NCBI GenBank assembly: GCA_028694115.1
Contig: JAQUUB010000206.1
Coordinates: 1 to 5,077, forward strand
From: Lachnospiraceae bacterium
GTDB taxonomy: Bacteria > Bacillota_A > Clostridia > Lachnospirales > Lachnospiraceae
Direction: 5' to 3'
Length of the DNA: 5,077 bases
In this document: positions 1 to 4,877 of the stretch, in pieces
How the letters are laid out: each line of letters starts with the position of its first letter
Position numbering within the stretch: the first letter of the stretch is position 1
The notes under the pieces: generated by a model
The model's database searches: none
Told to the model about the DNA's origin: nothing
Seen by the model: only the letters and a program-made list of their open reading frames with translations
Translations under genes and position numbers: made by a program

Positions 1-524
1 TTACCAAAGATTATTCCAGTAATCTCTCCAAAGCAACCTGCAACAGAGCCATCAGCTGGCTGTTTTTCTCTGGAATCATTGGATTTTGTGCAAAGATTAC
101 AGAAATGGATATTTTAGATTTTAAGGCCGCAAGCCGGTGTTACTTCATGGATCTTGGCCTGGCAAATTATTATCTTTCCCTGACCGGAACAGACAGCCGC
201 ACGCTTGCTGGGACTCTGAATGAAAACTTTGTATATATCAATCTGAAAAAACGTCAGGATTTTCCTGCTGAGATTGCTTTTGAGACACCTGCATTTGCAA
301 CTTACAAGGGCGGAGAGATTGATTTTGTGGCACAGACCTTAAAAACGAATATCCGCTATCTGATTGAAGTCAAATCAGGAAAAGGTATTGCTGCCACCTC
401 CAAAAAGGCACTGGATCAGGGCAAAGCAGACAAATTGCTCTACCTGAAGGGAGATACCAAAGGCGGGGTGGACGGCAAAACCGAAACACTTCCAATCTAT
501 CTATTTGAACAGTATAAATTCTGA
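1..524 (+). CDS. ATP-binding protein, AAA+/DUF4143 family, C-terminal part (5' end outside window)
   Basis: The reading frame is open from the left edge (first full codon at position 3) to the TGA at 522-524, giving 173 residues. The first in-frame ATG at 105 is internal, because the residues before it (SWLFFSGIIGF) already match the region that links the ATPase to the DUF4143 domain. Visible DUF4143 hallmarks, in order, are RCYFMDLGLANYYLS, then GTLNENFVYINL, then the nuclease-like core GGEIDFVAQ followed by YLIEVKSGKG. The D of EIDF and the E-x-K of EVK fit a PD-(D/E)XK fold. In this family an N-terminal AAA+ ATPase with Walker motifs precedes this part; that portion would lie off the left edge. 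The family is widespread in Firmicutes and Bacteroidetes, often in many copies, and its cellular role is poorly defined. It converges on the permease gene. Family assignment is firm; function and completeness cannot be judged. Confidence 0.85.
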   Translation, partial: TKDYSSNLSKATCNRAISWLFFSGIIGFCAKITEMDILDFKAASRCYFMDLGLANYYLSLTGTDSRTLAGTLNENFVYINLKKRQDFPAEIAFETPAFATYKGGEIDFVAQTLKTNIRYLIEVKSGKGIAATSKKALDQGKADKLLYLKGDTKGGVDGKTETLPIYLFEQYKF

Positions 525-568
525 ATGGAAGGTAGCTTTTTCATAAAAGCTGCATCGTTTCCTCATTC
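523..568. terminator. imperfect hairpin between convergent genes, possible bidirectional terminator
   Basis: The core stem is GTAGCTTTT (532-540) against AAAAGCTGC (545-553) with a TCAT loop. It has nine pairs, one of them G-T. Flanking bases GAAT (523-526) and ATTC (565-568) extend it with asymmetric internal loops. It sits in the 52-bp gap between the stop at 524 and the opposite-strand stop at 577, where a shared terminator is expected. Neither side has a long T tract (TTTCC on the + strand, little on the - strand), so termination efficiency is uncertain. Confidence 0.45.
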
Positions 569-576
569 AACCTTTT

Positions 577-2127
577 TCAGTCTCTGAAAGTGGGCGTTGG
601 ACGGGTGTTATTGGGCTCAACTACATTAGCCTGAATAATAGCACCCGACTCCTGTCCGGCTCTGATATGTCTTATAACCTGAACATTTCCCAGTATTAAG
701 TAATCCATCTCCCTTTTGGTTATCTTTACAAAGTTCTTTCTTGATGCAAAGTAGAACGCAGTTCCCATAAGAACCCAGATAATCAGCGCAATGAATGACT
801 GTGGTGCCATAAAGGCAGGTGAACCAGGGATTACCAGCAGAAGTAAAATTGCTATGGAAATCATACAACCGGCCAGAGCAACTGCCGGATGAATTTTGTT
901 ATCATCATTAGGATCTCCATATTTTTTCAGGAGAATAAATGCTCCTGCACAGGTAAAGAAATAGCCAAATGCAGTTCCAACAGAACACATGTCAACAACC
1001 CAGCTGATAACCTCTCTTCCAAAGAAAGGACATATGCAGCAGACAATCATTGTAAATATGATACATGTATGTGGTGTATTATATTTTTTATGTACTTTTC
1101 CAAACAACGATGGAAGCATTTTAGCCCTTGCCATTCCGAAAATAAGTCTGCTGGATGTCATAAAGAATCCGTTCATTCCAGTAAATATTCCCATACAAAC
1201 AGCTATGGCAACAAATCCTACACCAATCTTACCCATAGCCATCTCGAGAATCGCTCCTGTATGCCATTTTACAAGCGTTCCAGTACTGTCCGTAAGAGAT
1301 AACACATCCTGCCATGGAATGACCGTGTCAGTAACGAGCGCCATTGCCCCATAGATTAATGAGCCTACAATAAGTGCTGAAATAATAAGCATTTTTGATT
1401 TCTGCGGCGGAAAATCATATTCCTCTGCCGCCTGTGGAATGCAGTCAAAGCCAACATATAAAAATGGTGCTAATGCCAATATGGATAGGAAGCCCCCGCC
1501 AAAAGATTTTCCCTGTCCATAGGCTGGACTTAAATTAGCCGCTTCAAAATTTCCGGTAACTACAGTTCCGGCAATTGAAACAACTACGGCGGCACACATG
1601 ATCAATACCATAATAAGCTGCAGATTACCTACCGATTTTGCTCCTCTGTAATTCATAATTCCAAATAATACAATGAAGAAAACAGATAAAGCTACCTCAC
1701 CGGCATACACATCATATCCTGCAACCGTATACATGTATCCTCTTGTGAATACACCAGGAAAAAGATAGGATGCCAAAACTGGAAGTGCTGTTGCATTTAA
1801 AGCCACGATGGATAAATATCCCAGCGAAAGCATCCAGCCGCAAACATAAGAGGAAACTCTTCCAAAGCCTTTGTATGCATATGCGAATTCGCCCCCGGCG
1901 ACTGGAAACTTAGCAATCATATAAGAATAGCTGTAACCTATAACTACCATTAAAAGACCGCCTACAAAAAATCCAAGAAACAAAGGTAAGGGACCGCCAG
2001 CTCTTTCTGTCCATACGGCTCCCTGAATAAAACATCCCCATCCAATTATTGAGCCAACAGCAACAGCCCATATAGCACCGGGTCCCATTGATTTTTTTAA
2101 TTTAATTCTTTTTTGTTTTTCCGCCAT
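577..2127 (-). CDS. APC-superfamily amino acid permease
   Basis: This 516-residue membrane protein is a probable secondary transporter of amino acids or amines in the cytoplasmic membrane. Hydrophobic segments fit 12 TM helices, roughly at residues 15-36, 46-65, 92-120, 142-160, 168-190, 211-230, 245-267, 300-325, 354-374, 376-400, 414-434 and 441-461. TM1 has the broken-helix glycine motif GSIIGWG (25-31) expected of the LeuT/APC fold. Other family marks are AEEYDFPPQKS (234-244) after TM6 and SSRLIFGMARAKMLP (325-339) after TM8. A soluble tail of about 54 residues (463-516) ends NNTRPTPTFRD. The substrate cannot be read from sequence. The start ATG (2125-2127) has GAAAGGAA at 2135-2142. The P-II gene ends 31 bp upstream on the same strand, so the two are probably co-transcribed. 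A short dyad (575-580/584-589) spans the stop codon. Confidence 0.93.
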   Translation of the reverse strand: MAEKQKRIKLKKSMGPGAIWAVAVGSIIGWGCFIQGAVWTERAGGPLPLFLGFFVGGLLMVVIGYSYSYMIAKFPVAGGEFAYAYKGFGRVSSYVCGWMLSLGYLSIVALNATALPVLASYLFPGVFTRGYMYTVAGYDVYAGEVALSVFFIVLFGIMNYRGAKSVGNLQLIMVLIMCAAVVVSIAGTVVTGNFEAANLSPAYGQGKSFGGGFLSILALAPFLYVGFDCIPQAAEEYDFPPQKSKMLIISALIVGSLIYGAMALVTDTVIPWQDVLSLTDSTGTLVKWHTGAILEMAMGKIGVGFVAIAVCMGIFTGMNGFFMTSSRLIFGMARAKMLPSLFGKVHKKYNTPHTCIIFTMIVCCICPFFGREVISWVVDMCSVGTAFGYFFTCAGAFILLKKYGDPNDDNKIHPAVALAGCMISIAILLLLVIPGSPAFMAPQSFIALIIWVLMGTAFYFASRKNFVKITKREMDYLILGNVQVIRHIRAGQESGAIIQANVVEPNNTRPTPTFRD

Positions 2128-2134
2128 AAAATCA

Positions 2135-2142
2135 TTCCTTTC
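2135..2142 (-). promoter_or_regulatory. ribosome binding site of the permease gene
   Basis: On the - strand this reads GAAAGGAA, seven bases before the ATG at 2127. It supports that start codon and shows the permease has its own translation start within the 31-bp gap after the P-II stop. Confidence 0.7.
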
Positions 2143-2158
2143 AAACGCATTTCAGCGC

Positions 2159-2488
2159 TTAATCGTCAACTCTTGTTTCTTCACTTATTGTGTATGTTTC
2201 TTTGATGTCTGAGACAAAGATTTTTCCATCTCCATAATGTCCATTAGAGCCGCTCTTTGCGCTGTTTATAATAAGGTCTACAACCTCATCTTTTTCTTTT
2301 TCATTTACTACGATGTAGAGCATATTTTTAGCCATTTCCTGGTATAAGACATCTCCAACCTGAATTCCCTTTTCTTTTCCTCTTCCAGATACGGACCATT
2401 TTGAAAAGGCGTAATATCCTTCTTCTTCCAATGCCTTGATTACGTCTACTACCTTTTCTGGTCTTACGATTGCTGTTACTAAATTCAT
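2159..2488 (-). CDS. P-II family nitrogen regulatory protein, NifI-like
   Basis: This 109-residue soluble protein is a P-II signal transducer. Such trimers bind ATP/ADP and often 2-oxoglutarate and control partners by contact through the T-loop. The C-terminal signature is clear: GDGKIFV (86-92), followed by the strand and tail expected of the family. The N-terminus (AIVRPEKVVDVIKALEEEG) matches the first strand and helix. The T-loop region (about 34-56: GRGKEKGIQVGDVLYQEMAK) lacks the RGAEY segment with Tyr51, the uridylylation site of GlnB/GlnK, and is about four residues shorter. GIQVGDVLYxE resembles NifI-type (NifHD) P-II proteins better than GlnB/GlnK. No nitrogenase gene is visible and the next gene is an APC permease, so that permease is the natural candidate partner. 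The ATG at 2486-2488 follows AGGAGGT by seven bases. Confidence 0.93.
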   Translation of the reverse strand: MNLVTAIVRPEKVVDVIKALEEEGYYAFSKWSVSGRGKEKGIQVGDVLYQEMAKNMLYIVVNEKEKDEVVDLIINSAKSGSNGHYGDGKIFVSDIKETYTISEETRVDD

Positions 2489-2495
2489 GGCTGTT

Positions 2496-2502
2496 ACCTC
2501 CT
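2496..2502 (-). promoter_or_regulatory. strong ribosome binding site of the P-II gene
   Basis: On the - strand this reads AGGAGGT, seven bases before the ATG at 2488. It is a near-perfect anti-16S match and fixes the start codon. Confidence 0.85.
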
Positions 2503-2548
2503 GATAACTCTAAATTTTGACCTTGCGATAAACAGACTTTAAACGTTG

Positions 2549-2612
2549 AAAAAGACAAAGGCATCTGGAAAACATTACATCGTATGTAATGTTTTCCAAA
2601 CGCCTTTGTCTT
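2549..2612 (-). terminator. 29-bp leader hairpin with short U tail (attenuator- or terminator-like) upstream of the P-II gene
   Basis: Arms 2552-2580 and 2584-2612 are complementary around the 3-base loop 2581-2583. On the + strand there are two mismatches (C2565/A2599 and A2563/C2601). On the - strand, the sense of the P-II operon, both become G-U pairs, so that RNA has an unbroken 29-bp stem. The 3' side runs into UUUUU (2553-2549); the + strand side has no T run. Orientation and U tail fit a terminator or attenuator read leftwards, ending about 60 bases before the P-II start. It could stop read-through from the cyclase gene, attenuate the P-II/permease mRNA, or act as a stability or processing structure. 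No sequence resembling a competing antiterminator is obvious, because a plausible promoter lies directly before it. Confidence 0.75.
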
Positions 2613-2622
2613 GCTTGTGTCT

Positions 2623-2651
2623 ATATTAATCCTATCTGCACGCAAAAACAA
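2623..2651 (-). promoter_or_regulatory. candidate promoter of the P-II/permease operon
   Basis: On the - strand, TTGTTT (2646-2651) and TAATAT (2623-2628) are separated by exactly 17 bases. The -35 is weak and the -10 moderate. Transcription would begin near 2616, placing the leader hairpin a few bases after the 5' end. I see no convincing sigma-54 site (TGGCAC/TTGC) despite the nitrogen theme. Other weak promoters in this gap are possible. Confidence 0.4.
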
Positions 2652-2672
2652 TGTTGGAACGCCTAATTATTT

Positions 2673-2688
2673 TTGTGCTGCGGCACAA
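2673..2688. promoter_or_regulatory. perfect palindrome TTGTGC-N4-GCACAA, possible operator
   Basis: The sequence TTGTGCTGCGGCACAA has 6-bp perfect arms around TGCG. Its centre is about 64 bp upstream of the start site inferred for the P-II operon, a position typical of an activator or upstream repressor site. No T tract follows on either strand, so it is not a convincing terminator. The cognate regulator is unknown. Confidence 0.4.
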
Positions 2689-2770
2689 TTGTTTGACAAC
2701 AGATCCAGTTCAGATCAGTAAATATCTCCGATATGACGGGCTGGGTAGAGCACGCAAACTCTTTTGCTGT

Positions 2771-3709
2771 CTATAGTTCATTTAATTGTGCAAATAATGT
2801 AAATGCTTTTCTTTCTATCTTAGAGTGATAAAGTGCTTTATCAGCATTTTGGAATAGACGTTGAAATGTAGTTGCATCTTGTGGGTATATTGCAACACCG
2901 ATGCTCGTGCTAAGAGAGTGACCACAATTTTGGAATATAAGGAGAGGTTTTATTCTCTCTCTTAGCCATGCAGTATCGGGAAAATTCTTTATTAAAATTA
3001 TAAACTCATCCCCGCCGAATCGTCCGCAAATATCTGAGTTTCTAAACGCTTTTTTAATTAAGCTGGCAAGTGATTGGATCGCTCGATCTCCCTCGTAATG
3101 CCCATAAGTATCATTATAATTTTTAAAATTATCAATATCTAATAGCACGAACGCATGACATTGATTTTGGCTCTGAATAAGGAAATCCTGCATCAGATCC
3201 AGGGCATATTCTTTATTATACAAACCCGTGAACGAGTCAAGAGTAGCTTTTTCTTTTAAAAAATCATTTTGCTGCTTAATCCTCGAAATGTCCGTTATTA
3301 CACCAATCATTTTTACGGGTTTATTATCTTGAAGTACCGGTGTTGCATCAATTTTGCACCATATAAAATTTGACCCACCAGCCCTCATCCGTGCCTGATA
3401 GGTAGTGGGTTTTCCCTTTAAAATATCACTGAAGGCTTTAGAAATAATAGATGCATCATCTGGATGAGAAAAGTAATTAGATACAGCCAATCTATATTCT
3501 ATTGGGCTAAGCGTACAGAAGGGTTGGACATCCTTTAGAATAGAGTCACCAGGAACACCGAAAATATCTTCGGAATTTTCAAAGAATGTATAGAGCTGAC
3601 GAAGAAGGTCAACTTCAAACACACAGATTTTCGCCGCTTTTAGTGCTATCGTTAATCGTTCCTTAAACATGTTTATTTCTTCCAGGTCTTTTTCATTAGC
3701 ATACTCCAT
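2771..3709 (-). CDS. PAS-GGDEF diguanylate cyclase
   Basis: This protein probably makes cyclic di-GMP from two GTP in response to a signal sensed by a PAS domain. I start it at the ATG at 3707-3709 (312 residues), because AAGGAG lies at 3720-3725; an in-frame ATG at 3742 has no such site. No TM segment or signal peptide is visible, so it is cytosolic. The PAS fold spans about residues 21-146, ending in the strand KMIGVITDISRIK, then a helical linker. The GGDEF domain runs from about 158: DSFTGLYNK, metal and base contacts LDIDNFKNYND (190-200), GHYEGD, and the active loop GGDEF (232-236). An RNSD I-site (223-226) lies exactly five residues before it, so product inhibition is likely retained. 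No EAL or other output domain is present. It has its own promoter at 3793-3821 and is transcribed away from tetR. Confidence 0.93.
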   Translation of the reverse strand: MEYANEKDLEEINMFKERLTIALKAAKICVFEVDLLRQLYTFFENSEDIFGVPGDSILKDVQPFCTLSPIEYRLAVSNYFSHPDDASIISKAFSDILKGKPTTYQARMRAGGSNFIWCKIDATPVLQDNKPVKMIGVITDISRIKQQNDFLKEKATLDSFTGLYNKEYALDLMQDFLIQSQNQCHAFVLLDIDNFKNYNDTYGHYEGDRAIQSLASLIKKAFRNSDICGRFGGDEFIILIKNFPDTAWLRERIKPLLIFQNCGHSLSTSIGVAIYPQDATTFQRLFQNADKALYHSKIERKAFTLFAQLNEL

Positions 3710-3719
3710 ACGATCATAT

Positions 3720-3725
3720 CTCCTT
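3720..3725 (-). promoter_or_regulatory. ribosome binding site deciding the cyclase start
   Basis: On the - strand this reads AAGGAG, ten bases before the ATG at 3709. It favours the 312-residue product over a version 11 residues longer starting at 3742. Confidence 0.75.
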
Positions 3726-3792
3726 AAAAAGTTATCTCGCATACAAGTCCGAAGACACTTACGATTATTAAAGCAGCTTGTTTTTTATATTT

Positions 3793-3821
3793 ATTATACA
3801 GCAAAAGTATAACTATCACAA
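3793..3821 (-). promoter_or_regulatory. sigma-A-type promoter of the diguanylate cyclase gene
   Basis: On the - strand, TTGTGA (3816-3821) and a perfect TATAAT (3793-3798) are separated by 17 bases. The inferred start near 3786 gives a leader of about 77 bases before the ATG at 3709. This also argues against a small hydrophobic open frame (3724-3921, - strand) being a gene, since the promoter lies inside it. Confidence 0.75.
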
Positions 3822-3848
3822 TATTTAAGATCTTTATATTAATTAACT

Positions 3849-3870
3849 GACGAAACAAGGACGAAACAAG
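3849..3870. repeat. tandem direct repeat, 2 x 11 bp (GACGAAACAAG)
   Basis: Two perfect adjacent copies of GACGAAACAAG occupy 3849-3859 and 3860-3870. The 11-bp period is about one helical turn, so both copies face the same side of the DNA. They lie 28 bp upstream of the -35 of the cyclase promoter, suitable for activator binding. No known binding protein is implied. Confidence 0.7.
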
Positions 3871-3875
3871 CATAA

Positions 3876-3889
3876 TACGATACGTCGTA
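3876..3889. promoter_or_regulatory. inverted repeat TACGA-N4-TCGTA, possible operator
   Basis: TACGATACGTCGTA has perfect 5-bp arms around TACG, six bases after the tandem repeat. With the repeat it forms a compact cluster upstream of the cyclase promoter. It differs from the tetR dyad (TGTAAA-N4-TTTACA), so a different regulator would be expected. Confidence 0.4.
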
Positions 3890-3934
3890 AATGCACCAAT
3901 CACACAACTATTTTTGAGCATTAGTAAAAAGCTG

Positions 3935-3963
3935 TTGACAAGTATTTTTTATGTACTTATAAT
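3935..3963 (+). promoter_or_regulatory. perfect consensus sigma-A promoter upstream of tetR
   Basis: TTGACA (3935-3940) and TATAAT (3958-3963) are separated by exactly 17 bases, matching the vegetative consensus at all twelve positions. Transcription would begin near 3970 and run toward tetR, but meets a terminator-like hairpin immediately. Confidence 0.8.
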
Positions 3964-3967
3964 TAAA

Positions 3968-3996
3968 TTGTGCTCAAATACGGGCACGGTTTTTTT
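3968..3996 (+). terminator. terminator-like hairpin directly at the promoter start site
   Basis: GTGCTC (3970-3975) pairs with GGGCAC (3982-3987), with one T-G pair, around the loop AAATAC. Two further T-G pairs are possible outward. A run of seven T follows at 3990-3996. This is the form of an intrinsic terminator, yet it begins at about +1 of the consensus promoter, so transcripts from that promoter may end after roughly 25 bases unless they escape. Confidence 0.55.
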
Positions 3997-4000
3997 ACCC

Positions 4001-4036
4001 TATAATGTAAACTGATTTACAATAAATGTATTTACA
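4001..4036. promoter_or_regulatory. second -10 box and paired dyads, probable TetR autoregulatory operator
   Basis: TGTAAACTGATTTACA (4006-4021) is a perfect 6-N4-6 inverted repeat, and TGTATTTACA (4027-4036) is a second 4-N2-4 dyad. The left TGTA half-sites are 21 bp apart, two helical turns. The first dyad overlaps the last base of another TATAAT (4001-4006), which has no good -35 (ATACGG at 17 bp). The second abuts the tetR ribosome binding site. TetR-family repressors commonly bind such dyads over their own promoters, so autorepression is the natural reading. Confidence 0.6.
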
Positions 4037-4041
4037 AGGAG
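4036..4041 (+). promoter_or_regulatory. ribosome binding site deciding the tetR start
   Basis: AAGGAG lies eight bases before the ATG at 4050. An in-frame ATG at 4026 lies upstream of this site, inside the operator region, so the 201-residue start is preferred. Confidence 0.8.
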
Positions 4042-4049
4042 ATAGCAAG

Positions 4050-4655
4050 ATGCCAAGTAATCCGAAAATTCCCAAGGAACTAATTCTGGAAACAGCTCTC
4101 AGTATGCTCATACGAGATGGGTATAAGGCCATCAATATTAAGGCTGTCGCAAAAGAGCTTCATTGTTCGACGCAGCCAATCTCATGGCAGTTCGGGGGCA
4201 TGGATGGATTTCGTGCTGAGCTTACGGAGGCAGCTATACGGTATGTAAATCAAAAAATAGAGCCGTCAGCAAAAAATTTAGTGGCGTCTTTTGAGCAGAT
4301 CGGCGAGTCCTATGTGGATATTGCGATTGACGAGCCAAATCTGTTTCGCTTTATCTTCATGGGCGAAAGCGGCAGAAACGTAAATGGCGGATTGTTGTCC
4401 TTACTGGACTATGATAGAAATATAAAAATACAGCAGGGCTTGTCAGAAATCCTACAGATTACACCGGAACAAGCCGGAACTTTTATAAACACGATGGTGA
4501 TCTACACCCATGGAATCGCTTCTCTGATTGCAGCAGGCGTGGTAAACGAGGAAAAAGAAACTGCACATAAAATGGTGCGCAGTACGGGTATTACATTTCT
4601 CGAAGCACTGGGAATCAGTAACGAAAAAGCGGAAGTTTTTCTGAATAATGAGTGA
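4050..4655 (+). CDS. TetR/AcrR family transcriptional regulator
   Basis: This is a 201-residue DNA-binding regulator that would act as a dimer and usually represses until a small ligand binds. The N-terminal domain (about residues 8-60) has the TetR pattern: helix ELILETALSMLIRDGY, then the helix-turn-helix INIKAVAKELHCSTQPISWQFGG (28-50 in part), then a linker helix. The C-terminal domain resembles the WHG/TetR_C_33 type: FRFIFMGESG (99-108) and IYTHGIASLIAAG (151-163), where YTHG stands in place of WHG. The start at 4050 is chosen for the AAGGAG at 4036-4041. The dyads at 4006-4036 suggest autoregulation. The ligand is unknown. No efflux pump or enzyme gene is adjacent; the only obvious neighbour is the divergent cyclase, so other targets may lie elsewhere. 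The stop overlaps a possible GTG start of a short ORF. Confidence 0.92.
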   Translation: MPSNPKIPKELILETALSMLIRDGYKAINIKAVAKELHCSTQPISWQFGGMDGFRAELTEAAIRYVNQKIEPSAKNLVASFEQIGESYVDIAIDEPNLFRFIFMGESGRNVNGGLLSLLDYDRNIKIQQGLSEILQITPEQAGTFINTMVIYTHGIASLIAAGVVNEEKETAHKMVRSTGITFLEALGISNEKAEVFLNNE

Positions 4656-4825
4656 GAGAGATTACAAAAGCAAGGGGAAGTTATAAGCCAGATTTACGTC
4701 AGGATATCGTGAATGCATTATATTGCGCCAATGTATCACGATACAAAGAAAGTATGCAATCGTTGGTGTTGAAGGATATACAAAAATGCCTGAGGGAAAT
4801 ACAAAAGCTGCGATTAGACGATTAA
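4652..4825 (+). CDS. possible 57-codon ORF overlapping the tetR stop (hypothetical, perhaps a gene remnant)
   Basis: GTG at 4652-4654 overlaps the tetR TGA as GTGA, the classic arrangement for translational coupling. The frame stays open for 57 codons to TAA at 4823-4825. The product is basic and looks helical: PDLRQDIVNALYCANVSRYK in the middle and DIQKCLREIQKLRLDD at the end. No ribosome binding site of its own is seen at proper distance. Positions 4735-4866 also read in another frame as a plausible protein end (YAIVGVEGYTKMPEGN, then AAIRRLSTVATNSVEIIAE, stop). The region could therefore be a decayed gene with a frameshift rather than a working small gene. I recognise neither product. A terminator follows at 4878-4905, consistent with the ORF being on the tetR mRNA. 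Confidence 0.35.
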   Translation: MREITKARGSYKPDLRQDIVNALYCANVSRYKESMQSLVLKDIQKCLREIQKLRLDD

Positions 4826-4877
4826 GCACGGTTGCAACCAACAGTGTTGAGATAATCGCTGAATAAAATGAGCATTT

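Noticed and set aside
105..107. ATG at 105 as the true start of the DUF4143 gene.
   Set aside because: The frame is open upstream to the window edge and those residues fit the family, so this ATG is internal to a truncated gene.
626..868. Second - strand frame inside the permease gene.
   Set aside because: It is an out-of-frame shadow; the permease frame is continuous through the region.
889..1354. Two + strand open frames inside the permease gene.
   Set aside because: They are antisense shadows of a well-supported permease and encode Cys/Ser/His-rich products with no family features.
2328..2651. Open frame on the - strand overlapping the P-II gene and leader hairpin.
   Set aside because: The overlapping P-II frame has a full family signature and a strong ribosome binding site. 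This frame gives a low-complexity Lys/Arg-rich product and spans the hairpin.
2754..2769. Dyad GCAAA-N4-TTTGC just after the cyclase stop as a terminator.
   Set aside because: The stem is only five base pairs and no T tract follows on the - strand.
3740..3742. ATG at 3742 as start of the diguanylate cyclase.
   Set aside because: No ribosome binding site precedes it, while AAGGAG at 3720-3725 serves the ATG at 3709.
3724..3921. 65-codon hydrophobic open frame on the - strand upstream of the cyclase.
   Set aside because: It has no ribosome binding site. The cyclase promoter (3793-3821) and the tandem repeats lie inside it, and its hydrophobicity follows from AT-rich sequence.
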